Assembly: GCA_024434165.1 (NCBI GenBank)
Contig: QMIW01000002.1
Location: 34,092 to 98,091 of the forward strand
From: Chloroflexota bacterium
Lineage (GTDB): Bacteria; Chloroflexota; Anaerolineae; Anaerolineales; Villigracilaceae
Direction: 5' to 3'
Length of the DNA stretch: 64,000 nt
The position numbers and the translations under genes were made by a program. The notes beneath the pieces are model-generated. The model saw only the letters and a list, made by a program, of their open reading frames with translations, ran no database searches and had not been told where the DNA came from. Positions 17,131-25,252 of this stretch are shown in pieces (within the stretch, counting starts at the first letter, position 1; every line of letters starts with the position of its first letter).

Positions 17131-18681
17131 CTAACAAATCTCTTTCCGCAACTCCGCTTTTTGAACTTTGCCCATCGCGTTGCGCGGCAGGTCGTTTCTG
17201 AAAACAATGGATTTGGGACTTTTATACGGCGCCAGTTTTTCGCGGCAAAAGCGGATCAATTCCTCGCCGGTCACTGATTCCGTTTTATGGAGCACCACCA
17301 CCGCTGTGACCTTTTCCCCCCACTCCGGGTCGGGACAGCCGATCACCGCGCACGCCGCCACCGCGGGATGCTCCGCCAGCACGCGCTCCACCTCGGGCGG
17401 GTAGATGTTGAGTCCGCCGCTGATGATCAGGTCCTTGGAGCGTCCGCACAGGGTCAGGTAGCCGTCCGCCTCAAGGTAGCCCAAATCTCCGGTCTTGAAC
17501 CAGCCGTCGGGTGAGAAAGATGCGGCGGTTTTATCCGGTTGACGCCAATAGCCTTTGAAGACGTTCGGTCCGCGAATCTCCAACTCTCCTATTTCTCCAT
17601 CTGCCAGTATCGCGCGTGTTTCTGAATCAACAATTCTCACCTCCACGCCCGGCAAGGGAAGTCCCACCGAGCCGATGCGCCGCTCGCCGTTGAGGGGATT
17701 GGAACAGTTCATGCCGGTCTCGGTCATGCCGTAGCGTTCGAGCAGGGTGTAACCGAAGGTCTTTTGAAAGCCGGTGAAGACTTCATCGGGCAGGCGATCC
17801 GAACCGGAGGTGATGAGGCGAACTTTTGAGAGGTTGAATTGGTCGGCGTTGGGTGTGGTCAGCAATCGCGTATGAATGGTGGGCACCGCCATGAAAACCG
17901 TGCAGCGTCCGCTCGAAAGCAGTTCGAGCGTCTTCTGCGCGTTGAACTCGCGCATGAGCAGTGTCGTCGCGCCAGCGTGGAGCGCGCCGTGCAGCGCGAC
18001 GAACAGTCCATGCACGTGAAAGATGGGCAGGACGTGGAGGAGGACGTCGTCGGGAGTCCAGCCCCAGGCTTCGTGCAGAGATTGAAGATTGGAGATCAGG
18101 TTGCCGTGTGTGATCTCCGCGCCTTTGGGTCTGCCGGTGGTGCCGGAGGTGTAGATGATGACGGCGGTATCATTCAAATCGCCGGTGGTCGAGTAGTCCC
18201 GAACGTTCGTCGCAAGGGACGTATCGAGACCACCACTTAGGTGAGAATTCGAGGTTAGAGAATTAAACTCCTCCGGCTTGGAGGGATCGAGAAAAACGCA
18301 TTCCTTCAACTCAGGCAGTTGCGAAAGGATGGGGACGATTTTTTCTTTGGATGACTCGAGCGCGAAGAAGAGTTTTGCGCCGGAGTCTTCGAGGAAGTAT
18401 TTCAACTCATCGGGCGGGTAGGCGAGATTGAGCGGCAGGGTGATTGCGCCAAGACGAACCGCCGCCAGGTGCAGAAGGATGAACTCAAGACATTTCGAGA
18501 GTTGCAGCGCCACGCGGTCGCCGGGTTGCAATCCGAGGCGTTGCAGGTACGCCGCGGTGCGGTTGACCTGCTCATCCAATTCGGCGTAGGTGAGTCGCTG
18601 CAACGGCGGGTCAAGGAACTCGAGCGCGACCTTATCAGGATACTTGCGGACGTTCTCAGTGAAGGAGTTGAGGAAAGACAT
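17131..18681 (-). CDS. Acyl-CoA synthetase (AMP-binding superfamily; MatB/fatty-acid ligase-like)
   Basis: 516 aa. The adenylate-forming motifs are complete: the P-loop IIYTSGTTGRPKGAEITHGN, the A5 motif LLERYGMTETGM, the A7 motif FKTGDLG, and the catalytic A10 Lys in PRNAMGKVQK. It activates a carboxylic acid to an acyl-CoA via acyl-AMP. The size and the NVFKGYWRQPDKT context resemble malonyl-CoA/medium-chain synthetases, but the acid cannot be assigned. A low-complexity insertion (18184-18268) codes the loop EEFNSLTSNSHLSGGLDT, which is presumably a surface loop. It is convergent with the vWA operon. Confidence 0.9.
   Translation of the reverse strand: MSFLNSFTENVRKYPDKVALEFLDPPLQRLTYAELDEQVNRTAAYLQRLGLQPGDRVALQLSKCLEFILLHLAAVRLGAITLPLNLAYPPDELKYFLEDSGAKLFFALESSKEKIVPILSQLPELKECVFLDPSKPEEFNSLTSNSHLSGGLDTSLATNVRDYSTTGDLNDTAVIIYTSGTTGRPKGAEITHGNLISNLQSLHEAWGWTPDDVLLHVLPIFHVHGLFVALHGALHAGATTLLMREFNAQKTLELLSSGRCTVFMAVPTIHTRLLTTPNADQFNLSKVRLITSGSDRLPDEVFTGFQKTFGYTLLERYGMTETGMNCSNPLNGERRIGSVGLPLPGVEVRIVDSETRAILADGEIGELEIRGPNVFKGYWRQPDKTAASFSPDGWFKTGDLGYLEADGYLTLCGRSKDLIISGGLNIYPPEVERVLAEHPAVAACAVIGCPDPEWGEKVTAVVVLHKTESVTGEELIRFCREKLAPYKSPKSIVFRNDLPRNAMGKVQKAELRKEIC
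18184..18268. repeat. REP-like GGTGGTCGAGTAG palindrome plus GAGAATT tract inside acyl-CoA ligase gene
   Basis: GGTGGTCGAGTAG (18184-18196) is matched by CGTATCGAGACCACC (18220-18234), the same pair as at 25855-25881. It is followed by GAGAATTCGAGGTTAGAGAA (18243-18262). The reading frame of the ligase stays open. Confidence 0.6.
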
Positions 18682-18694
18682 CAGATCTGTTCCC

Positions 18695-19312
18695 TTATTG
18701 ATCAGTCTCCAAATTTAGTTCGGCGGTTGTCATCCCGTTCTTCAGGGTCCTGATGATAAACGCCGGGACGAGAAGCAACAGCCAGTAGAGGGCAATGGCA
18801 ATCAAAAACGCCTCCAAATTCTTGAATTCAGCGCGTCCCACCCGGATGGCACGCCACACAATTTCATGCACAAAACCAGTTGCTGCAATCAGTGCAGTAT
18901 CTCTCATCAAGGCAATCACTTCGTCGAAACCCACCAAGCCCAGCCCTCGCCAGGACACACGTTGTCCATGCCCCGCAGTGGCGAAACCCGCGCGAAACAC
19001 TTCACTCAGACGCGCACCATAATTGACTGCCAGCGCCAGCGAACCAGCCAGAAGACCGGGCAGGAAGATGCCCAATTGCGGAAGCGCCAAAAAGATAAAT
19101 AGAATCTGCACATACAGCGGGGTCGCATCCAGGGCTGAGACAAAAAATGTGCTCGTTACGCGGATGGGTGAATTTGTCGAGCGGCGTCCTAATCCAAGAA
19201 TCAACGCCAAAGGGATCGCCAGTAATAACGCAACAACTGCGACACCCAACGTGGCTCCAACTCCACCGGCAATGAATGTCCAGTTTTTCAGCATGAAATC
19301 GAAATCCAACAT
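18695..19312 (-). CDS. Amino-acid ABC transporter permease-like protein (orphan)
   Basis: 205 aa with about five membrane helices and the layout of His/Glu/Gln-type ABC permeases. The EAA loop is degenerate: EVFRAGFATAGHGQRVSWRG instead of the usual EIxRxGI...GQxEAAxALG. The ATG has a strong ribosome site (TAGGAGGTCGCC). No cognate ATPase or solute-binding gene is adjacent, so it is either an orphan subunit served from elsewhere or a decaying relic. The family call rests on length, hydrophobicity and the residual EAA motif. Confidence 0.7.
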   Translation of the reverse strand: MLDFDFMLKNWTFIAGGVGATLGVAVVALLLAIPLALILGLGRRSTNSPIRVTSTFFVSALDATPLYVQILFIFLALPQLGIFLPGLLAGSLALAVNYGARLSEVFRAGFATAGHGQRVSWRGLGLVGFDEVIALMRDTALIAATGFVHEIVWRAIRVGRAEFKNLEAFLIAIALYWLLLLVPAFIIRTLKNGMTTAELNLETDQ

Positions 19313-19368
19313 GGCGACCTCCTAACATGTTTTTGCTGCACTCATCCGATCATACTGCAAATGCAGCT

Positions 19369-20238
19369 TCACCTCCACAACGGAATCCGTTCGGGGATGC
19401 GTTGATCGCCCAACTCATGACAGAACTTTTTCAGTTTGGGATATGCGCCGCGCCATTTCAGGTCATCCAATTTTTCTGTGAGCGGCACATCCGTACGCAG
19501 GGTGGAGAGTTCACGGAACAAGAGCGCGTCCTTGTAATTGTTTTGCAGGTTTTCGACCAACGTAGTGGCACGCCCCGAGCCCAGCGGGATTTGTTTCGGG
19601 TCTTTGGGAATAGCCTCGATGTGTTTGAACCTCGCCAGCACCGCCGCCGTGGACTTCGCGCCCCAGCCTTGAATGCCCGGATAACCATCTGCCGAGTCAC
19701 CGACGAGCGCGAGATAATCGGGAATGGACTCCGGGCTGACGCCGAATTTTTCGATCACGCCCTGTTCATGGAGGAAGATCTCGCGGCGGCGGTCCCAGCA
19801 GATCACCCGGTCGCCATCCACCATTTGCGCCAAATCCTTATCCACCGAACAAATGACGATCTGCTCCACAGATTTGACTTTCTTGAACCGCGCCGCCGCG
19901 GTGGCAATGGCGTCGTCTGCTTCGAACTTGACCATGGGCCACACCACCAATCCCAGCGCCTCTGCCGCCTTCTCCGCCAGCGGGAACTGCGCCAGGAGGA
20001 CGGGGTCCACACCTGCGCCGGTTTTATAGCCGGGATAGAGTTGGTTGCGGAACGACTCGATGACGTGATCAAACGCCACCGCGACGTGAGTGACGTTTGG
20101 GTCATTGAGTAACAGGAGCAGGCTGCGGAGGAGTCCGAGCGTCGCGCCGACTTCGCGTCCGTCCGGCGCTTTTTTCGGCGGCGCGCCGAAATGGCTGCGG
20201 AACAGTTCATACGTGCCGTCAACGAGATGGATTTTCAT
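19369..20238 (-). CDS. 5'-3' exonuclease / flap-endonuclease-like protein (Pol I N-domain type)
   Basis: 289 aa. It begins MKIHLVDGTYELFRSHFG, the first acidic site of the PIN-like 5' nuclease fold. VAVAFDHVIESFRNQLYPGY follows, then KFEADDAIATAA and CSVDKDLAQMV. The helix-hairpin-helix region has YLALVGDSADGYPGIQGWG. These match the free-standing 5' nuclease domain of DNA polymerase I with no polymerase domain attached. It probably removes RNA primers or flaps in DNA repair. The ATG follows AAGGAGTTGGCAGCAC and overlaps the 3' end of the DUF2877 gene by 20 nt. Confidence 0.88.
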   Translation of the reverse strand: MKIHLVDGTYELFRSHFGAPPKKAPDGREVGATLGLLRSLLLLLNDPNVTHVAVAFDHVIESFRNQLYPGYKTGAGVDPVLLAQFPLAEKAAEALGLVVWPMVKFEADDAIATAAARFKKVKSVEQIVICSVDKDLAQMVDGDRVICWDRRREIFLHEQGVIEKFGVSPESIPDYLALVGDSADGYPGIQGWGAKSTAAVLARFKHIEAIPKDPKQIPLGSGRATTLVENLQNNYKDALLFRELSTLRTDVPLTEKLDDLKWRGAYPKLKKFCHELGDQRIPERIPLWR

Positions 20239-21052
20239 GTGCTGCCAACTCCTTTTCCATGTATACGGTCATTACGCCGATAAATCCCGACATCGCATCC
20301 GCGCCGGAGGTGTGACCGACGGAGAGCAACTTTGTGATCGCAGACCGGACTGCAGCCGAATCGCCGATGTTTAACGCGTGGAACAAATTATGCCACAGGA
20401 CTCCCGCTTCGCCTCTCCCCGCGGACCTGATCCACGCCGCCGAAAGGGAGGTGGTCAACGCTGAGGCGGTTTCCGCCACCTCCCACGCCAGGATGCTGGC
20501 AATTTCAGGCGGGTGAATGATCCATGCCGCGTACAACGCGCCCATGATGAAGTCGTCCCCGGAGGGGGTGAGTCCAATGCCCAAACCGGCGAGTTGGGAG
20601 GCGAGTATTTTTGCCGTTGGGATATCGGCGTTGGCAAGGGCGGAGAAGAGATTGGAGGATTGGAGAATTGGAGAGGAGTAATTGGTAATTGGTAATTGCG
20701 CAAGGTAATTTGGAATGTCTTTTCTTTTGGCGTGCAATGTTTCCCAATCAGGGCTTGGATTCCAGAGTTTCGCGTTTGCGGTGTGGATGATGAAATTGCC
20801 GAGGGTAAGTTGATTGATAGAAGAAGAGACTGGAGACTTGGAACTGAGGTTCTCCCCAAAGCAAATACCCTCTGTAATGACCAGATTGAACGGACCGTCC
20901 CCGATTTCCGGCGTGACGATGGACAGGACTTCCCTGCGCTCGTTGATGAGATTGCAGGCGCGGTCGAAGCGGTGTAAAACGCGCGGGTGACGGGTATCCG
21001 CCAGCCAGTCACGGATGGCGCGAGTGAGGGAAAGGGCGTTTAGAACTCGCAT
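20219..21052 (-). CDS. allH: DUF2877 protein, AllH-like (oxamate carbamoyltransferase subunit)
   Basis: 277 aa from the ATG at 21052. The DUF2877 hallmark LAGLGIGLTPSGDDFIMGAL is intact. In E. coli, AllH (YlbF) acts with FdrA/AllF and YlbE/AllG as oxamate carbamoyltransferase, converting oxalurate and phosphate to oxamate and carbamoyl phosphate at the end of anaerobic allantoin breakdown. AllF- and AllG-like genes are at 30977 and 29677, about 9 kb away. An in-frame low-complexity tract (20643-20712) inserts a loop such as ITNYSSPILQSSNLFS. The symbol is by homology only. Confidence 0.75.
   Translation of the reverse strand: MRVLNALSLTRAIRDWLADTRHPRVLHRFDRACNLINERREVLSIVTPEIGDGPFNLVITEGICFGENLSSKSPVSSSINQLTLGNFIIHTANAKLWNPSPDWETLHAKRKDIPNYLAQLPITNYSSPILQSSNLFSALANADIPTAKILASQLAGLGIGLTPSGDDFIMGALYAAWIIHPPEIASILAWEVAETASALTTSLSAAWIRSAGRGEAGVLWHNLFHALNIGDSAAVRSAITKLLSVGHTSGADAMSGFIGVMTVYMEKELAAHENPSR
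20643..20712. repeat. GATTGGAGAATTGG / TAATTGGTAATTGG tract inside the DUF2877 gene
   Basis: Two word families run head to tail: AGAGATTGGAGGATTGGAG and then AATTGGTAATTGGTAATTG. The tract is single-direction (no clear inverted arm) and stays in frame with the gene. Confidence 0.8.
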
Positions 21053-21108
21053 GGGCGTATAATCTGGACAGAGTCTATCATATTGATCTGCCCAAAAAGG
21101 AGCCTCGC

Positions 21109-21606
21109 ATGACCGCAAATTTCCTCGCACGCCTCTTCGAACACAACAACTGGGCAAACCAAAAAATCCTGGAGGCTTGCTCCGCTCTGACCGATGAACA
21201 ACTCGACGCCCCGCCGCAATCCGCCACGGAGGGCAGCATTCGCGCTACGCTGATCCATCTGGTATCGGCGCAATACGGTTATCTGAGACTCCTCACCCTC
21301 CCGCTGGAAGAGCGGCGGGATCGCGTTACGGTGCAATTCGATGAATTGCAGGCATCCTTGAAAGACAGCGGTGAACGGCTGCTGGAACTCGCCAAAGACG
21401 TTGACAAACTCCCCCAATCCCGGCTCCAAACACGGGACGACTACTACGTCGAGCCGTGGGTGCTGATGGTGCAGATCATCAACCACGCCACCGAACACCG
21501 CGAACAGATCAAGAGCATGCTCACCGCGCTGGGCATCGAACCGCCTTCGATCGATGGCTGGGACTATGGTGATGTGATGAAGGCGCTTGTGCCGATGGAG
21601 AAGTGA
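21109..21606 (+). CDS. DinB-family four-helix protein
   Basis: 165 aa. It begins MTANFLARLFEHNNWANQKI, the usual start of DinB/YfiT-like metal-binding four-helix proteins. The metal ligands are expected to be His in TLIHLVSAQ and the late pair HATEHREQI. A good ribosome site (AAGGAGCCTCGC) precedes the ATG and a TATAAT is at 21058-21063. DinB-like members include thiol-dependent S-transferases such as BstA, but most are uncharacterised. No pathway link is visible. Confidence 0.85.
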   Translation: MTANFLARLFEHNNWANQKILEACSALTDEQLDAPPQSATEGSIRATLIHLVSAQYGYLRLLTLPLEERRDRVTVQFDELQASLKDSGERLLELAKDVDKLPQSRLQTRDDYYVEPWVLMVQIINHATEHREQIKSMLTALGIEPPSIDGWDYGDVMKALVPMEK

Positions 21607-21616
21607 GTGGAGAATA

Positions 21617-22477
21617 TCAAGGCTCCGATCCTCGATCTTGAATCATTCGTTGTACAAATGTCTCAAGTGACGTCGGCTCGCGTCTCAAAATCCACCGCAA
21701 CACGTTGACATTCCCCACCAAGCCCCACTGATCGTAATACTCGAACATCCTCACCAGGTTTTCGACTGCGTACCCGCTCATTCCACCCGTGCGCCTGCTC
21801 CAGTCTCGAATCGCCTCTTTCTCAGCCTTTACCTTCTTGCCCAAAACCCGCCCGAACACCTCCGCCGCCTCCGCATGAGATGTGGGTCCCGTCCCCGCCA
21901 ATTCATACGTCGCATTGAAGTGACCCGGCTCGGTCAGCACGATCCGCGCGGCTTCAGCAAGGTCGTCCAAATCCAGAAAACTGAACTTCGCCTCAACAGA
22001 ATACGGAACATGCAGTACACCGTCTTCCAAGAGGCTCTTCCACCCTGCCAATAGATTCTGCATATACGGCGCGGGTTGAAGAATGGTGAAAGGTAACCCC
22101 GACTCGAACAGCCTCTCCTCCACGCGCATCTTTTGCCAGTGATGGTTCATCACTTCGATCTGCGGATGCAACACCGAGTGATAGACAAAATGCTCCACGC
22201 CCGCTTTCCGCGCTTCCCCAATTACTAAATTACCAATTACTCCTTCATCAGGACTCATATTCGGACAAATATGATACACCGCCCGCACCCCCTCCATCGC
22301 CGAGCGAATCGCAACTTTGTCGCGCAAATCCCCGACGATGATTTTCTCTGCGCCTAACGAGCTCGCAACCGAAACCTGCTCTTCCCGATGAACGAACGCA
22401 CAAACACCTTCCGCTTTCGTGAGGGATTTGAGCAGAGCTTTGCCCGTCTTGCCGCTTGCGCCAGTGAGGAGGATCAT
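21617..22477 (-). CDS. NmrA-like NAD(P)-binding oxidoreductase (atypical SDR)
   Basis: 286 aa. The Rossmann start MILLTGASGKTGKALLKSL is an atypical-SDR dinucleotide site. VYHICPNMSPDEGVIGNL and the C-terminal helical region fit the NmrA/HSCARG group, which bind NAD(P)(H) and reduce quinone-like or other substrates or act as redox sensors. The substrate is unknown. A short AATTACC tract (22219-22243) encodes VIGNLVIG after SPDEG, probably a repeat-derived loop. It is convergent with the DinB-like gene. Confidence 0.85.
   Translation of the reverse strand: MILLTGASGKTGKALLKSLTKAEGVCAFVHREEQVSVASSLGAEKIIVGDLRDKVAIRSAMEGVRAVYHICPNMSPDEGVIGNLVIGEARKAGVEHFVYHSVLHPQIEVMNHHWQKMRVEERLFESGLPFTILQPAPYMQNLLAGWKSLLEDGVLHVPYSVEAKFSFLDLDDLAEAARIVLTEPGHFNATYELAGTGPTSHAEAAEVFGRVLGKKVKAEKEAIRDWSRRTGGMSGYAVENLVRMFEYYDQWGLVGNVNVLRWILRREPTSLETFVQRMIQDRGSEP
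22219..22243. repeat. AATTACTAAATTACC tract inside NmrA-like gene
   Basis: Three imprecise copies of the word AATTACC/AATTACT, kin to the GGTAATTGG tracts elsewhere, in frame in the gene. Confidence 0.6.
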
Positions 22478-22542
22478 GGGGCTATTTTAGCAAACTCCCA
22501 GCCCAAAGGACTTGGTCTATTCATAACACCTTCATCAAGCAT

Positions 22543-22571
22543 TTGATGTTACATACAATATCGTATATAAT
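22543..22571 (+). promoter_or_regulatory. Sigma-70-type promoter of the PIN/RHH pair with internal palindrome
   Basis: TTGATG (22543-22548), a 17-nt spacer and a perfect TATAAT (22566-22571). The start codon is at 22578, so transcription would begin at or next to the ATG, suggesting a leaderless mRNA; no Shine-Dalgarno sequence is present. The spacer carries the near-palindrome ATACAATATCGTAT, a plausible operator for the ribbon-helix-helix antitoxin. Confidence 0.7.
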
Positions 22572-22577
22572 ACCGCC

Positions 22578-23009
22578 ATGAGCGTCCCCAACATTGTACT
22601 GGACACCAATGTTATCATCGCCGCCCTGCGTTCAAAGAGAGGCGCTTCGAACAAGTTGTTGACATTAGTCGGAACGCATCAGTTTGAAATCCACGATTCG
22701 GTTGCGCTGATTCTTGAATACGAAGAGGTCATTCAACGTCACCGGGATGAACTGGGATTATCTGAAGAGGATGCGTCAATTTTCATTGATTCTCTGTGTT
22801 CGATGGCGCATCATCACCAGATCTATTTTCTGTGGAGACCCTTCCTGACCGACGTAAATGACGAACTTGTCCTTGAATTGGCGGTTTCGGCAGGATGTGA
22901 ATACATCGTGACCCATAACATCAGTGATTTCAAAGGGACAGAACAATTTGGAATTCAGGCAATCACTCCAAAAGAGTTTTTGCAGATACTTCGTGAGGTG
23001 AATGAATGA
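22578..23009 (+). CDS. PIN-domain ribonuclease toxin
   Basis: 143 aa, the putative-toxin PIN family (TIGR00305-like). Acidic residues expected for the Mg2+ site are visible: Asp in NIVLDTNVIIAALRS, Glu in LILEYEEVIQ, Asp in DVNDELVLELAVSAG and Asp in THNISDFKG. It presumably cleaves RNA when free of antitoxin. The start is fixed by the promoter 7 nt upstream and lacks a ribosome site (leaderless). The antitoxin follows with a 4-nt overlap. The toxin-first order is seen in several PIN/RHH modules. Confidence 0.9.
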   Translation: MSVPNIVLDTNVIIAALRSKRGASNKLLTLVGTHQFEIHDSVALILEYEEVIQRHRDELGLSEEDASIFIDSLCSMAHHHQIYFLWRPFLTDVNDELVLELAVSAGCEYIVTHNISDFKGTEQFGIQAITPKEFLQILREVNE

Positions 23010-23242
23010 GCGCATTAAGTTTACGCCTACCCAAATCATTGCATGAACAACTTCGTGAACTGGCAAAGGAGGAGGGTATTTCGGTGAATCAGTTTGTGAT
23101 GCTTGCCGTCGCTGAAAAAGTCGCCGCCATTTCAACCATTGAATATTTGGAAAAACGAGCCAAGCGCGGCAGCCGCGAAAAATTGCTTGAAATTCTGAGT
23201 AAAGCCCCAGACGTAGAACCAGAGGAGGCTGACAAGTTGTAG
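23006..23242 (+). CDS. Ribbon-helix-helix antitoxin (HicB/Arc-like)
   Basis: 78 aa. The start ATG overlaps the toxin stop (GAATGAATGA). The N-terminal strand and helices SLRLPKSLHEQLRELAKEEG then SVNQFVMLAVAEKVA form a ribbon-helix-helix DNA-binding domain of the type found in HicB C-termini. An acidic helical C-terminal tail would wrap the PIN toxin. It is expected to neutralise the toxin and repress the promoter at 22543-22571. Confidence 0.87.
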   Translation: MSALSLRLPKSLHEQLRELAKEEGISVNQFVMLAVAEKVAAISTIEYLEKRAKRGSREKLLEILSKAPDVEPEEADKL

Positions 23243-23654
23243 CTGTGGTGCGAGTCCCTGTCTTGAGATAAACCTCGCATGTTCCGAGTTGACTTCAACG
23301 AACGGACCCCTCTCCCGTCTACCACTCCGCTACTCTTCGGGTACGATGTCCCCCAACCCCCATTCTGGGGGCAGGGGAGAAGCCAGGCCTCCATCAAACA
23401 AGATTATCTTTGGAACCGATTCGTCTATCATGCAGAAAAGAAACCGACCTCATACCCTCTCCCTTGGGAGCCCCACGGGGGTGCTTCGCGAAGGGGCAAA
23501 CGGACATGCCGATCAATCAGGCCAATCAGGGTGAGGTCCAACCCACACGCCGATCAATCGTCGGAATCGGGGGTGAGGTCCATTACGATGCAAGCGCAGG
23601 ATGGGGGAAATACTGGCGTACGCTCAAAGAGCGGTTTGACAAAAATGAGGGGGC
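23243..23654. other. 412-bp intergenic region with degenerate repeats, no gene seen
   Basis: No convincing reading frame. It holds CCCCCATTCTGGGGG (a small hairpin), a decayed CCTCTCCCTTGGGAGCCCC element, and a two-copy direct repeat with about 41-nt period. The two copies are GCCGATCAATC...GTGAGGTCC at 23508-23539 and 23549-23581. It separates the GC-richer toxin-antitoxin side from the AT-rich island. Confidence 0.6.
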
Positions 23655-24377
23655 TTACGTTAATAATTCAACCTTCAGACGCTGATGGGCAAGAGAGACT
23701 TTTCCATAGCGGTATTGCAAATCCTTGATCAGCAGATTAAAGAACTCTGTGGTGTCTTTTGGATTCTCGTCCTTATTCCTTGCTAAGTGAATAATTGCTC
23801 TAAATCTAGGTCGATTTGCAGGATATAGGATTTGATATTCAAACCCTAGGTTTACATCCTTATTAATGCTTTGTGGATCATGGGAGGTAAAGTCCGAGAT
23901 AAGTTTCTTGATTTTAGGCGAATTGGCAGATGGTTTCTGAAGTGAGTCTTTCCAAGACAAATCATAGGAAAGATCATAATTCTCATTGTTCTTAGGTTCA
24001 TTCGTTCGGAATTCGTTTTTCACAAAAAAATAGAATGATATTTCTCTAAGAAAAGTGAACAGACAATCTTCCTTTGGGCTGGGATCTTTCTTCGAAGATG
24101 AGATTAAAGACCACAAATATGATTCGAGTTCGCTTCTTAAGTCATTAGTGTATATTGAGTCATGTCTAATTGCGGCTACTAACTCCTCAACTTGATAATT
24201 TGGTTGATTAGTAATGAAAACGTAATTTTTGAACGATACTTTATAGTCTTCGTGTATTTTGACAAACGCCTCCCAAGTTGGTTTAATAAAATTATCATAA
24301 TACGTATGATCCATTTCAGACTTTCGAGCAACAAGTTTCCTGATTAATTCAAGCAGATCTACTACTTCGGATATCAT
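23655..24377 (-). CDS. Hypothetical protein of the AT-rich island (1)
   Basis: 240 aa, no recognised family. It is predicted soluble, mostly helical, rich in Lys/Asn/Glu, with no signal peptide or membrane helix. The N-terminal helix LLELIRKLVARKSEMDHTYY and the late strand YRYGKVSLAHQRLK are the only notable segments. Base and codon use are far more AT-rich than neighbouring operons, pointing to lateral acquisition together with the next two genes. It is last in that minus-strand group, 68 nt after gene 2. Function unknown; a defence role is possible but unsupported. Confidence 0.6.
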   Translation of the reverse strand: MISEVVDLLELIRKLVARKSEMDHTYYDNFIKPTWEAFVKIHEDYKVSFKNYVFITNQPNYQVEELVAAIRHDSIYTNDLRSELESYLWSLISSSKKDPSPKEDCLFTFLREISFYFFVKNEFRTNEPKNNENYDLSYDLSWKDSLQKPSANSPKIKKLISDFTSHDPQSINKDVNLGFEYQILYPANRPRFRAIIHLARNKDENPKDTTEFFNLLIKDLQYRYGKVSLAHQRLKVELLT

Positions 24378-24445
24378 TTTGTTTCTCCTCGAAAGAATTT
24401 GGAGCTAACGATTTATAACCAATAATAGGAAAATCCATCATATTG

Positions 24446-25252
24446 TCAACCCCTTATGATTTTGGTTTCTACTTCTTCTATACCCAAAGGTGACAAATAA
24501 ACGATCTCATTTGCTTTGTCATATTCAATTAATCGCTCTCCATGAAGTTTAACTAATACATCGCTTTTAAATTCCCTTATGCGTGGATGTTCGACCCACT
24601 CGCACAGATCTTCCGTAAGCACGCCTGTATCAGGTTCTGTGTAAAGAAGGAGTAAAGTTTGTTGTTTGTAAGAAAGTCCTAACTTCAATACGCGTTTTTT
24701 ACCAGCAATATTCCATATAAATGGTGATTCCCGTTGAGAAATTGCATCTACGACAGCTTGGGCTTCTTCAAGAGATAGTTTATGATAAATGCGAATCAAT
24801 TCACAAGTAATCCAATCACAAGTGCGGATAATTGTTGCCATATCGATTTGATTAGCTTCAACGTCTCCGCCCACATGCCCTATCCCTCGTTTGCCACGTA
24901 GAGTATATAAATAAATCAGTGCTCGGGGAATAATTACCCGCGTTGATTCGTTTCCGCTTGTTATAGGAAGTTTAATTAATTTCCCACATTCATCGGCAAA
25001 GTTTGAAATATGTGTTCCGAAAGGGATAAACGCTCCCGTGAGTTCATTCTGTAAAAACCGCAATATGCCTTCACAAAACTTTCCCGCGCTTAATCCCGCT
25101 GCATCCCATGACGAATCGCGGCTTGCCCCAGAATATCGCTTTTTCAGTTCCAAATACGCAGTTATTATTTTTTGTCTAAATTTATTTGGAACATTGGAAA
25201 GCGCCGTTTCCAAGTCAATTGAGCTATGTGAAGTACTCGTATTGCCCGTCAT
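24446..25252 (-). CDS. Hypothetical protein with a possible HEPN-like motif (AT-rich island 2)
   Basis: 268 aa. The N-terminal helical domain includes GKFCEGILRFLQNELTG and LYTLRGKRGIGHVGGDVEA. The latter contains Arg and His spaced as R-x6-H, compatible with but not diagnostic of a HEPN ribonuclease motif. The C-terminal about 70 residues read as a winged-helix-like module (LVKLHGERLIEYDKANEIVY). Its 5' end overlaps the preceding gene by 29 nt. It is AT-rich like its neighbours. The HEPN idea is an inference from spacing only. Confidence 0.6.
   Translation of the reverse strand: MTGNTSTSHSSIDLETALSNVPNKFRQKIITAYLELKKRYSGASRDSSWDAAGLSAGKFCEGILRFLQNELTGAFIPFGTHISNFADECGKLIKLPITSGNESTRVIIPRALIYLYTLRGKRGIGHVGGDVEANQIDMATIIRTCDWITCELIRIYHKLSLEEAQAVVDAISQRESPFIWNIAGKKRVLKLGLSYKQQTLLLLYTEPDTGVLTEDLCEWVEHPRIREFKSDVLVKLHGERLIEYDKANEIVYLSPLGIEEVETKIIRG

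Noticed and set aside
23243..23654. Possible CRISPR remnant (two 41-nt-period copies)
   Set aside because: Only two imprecise copies, no spacer-length regularity and no cas gene.
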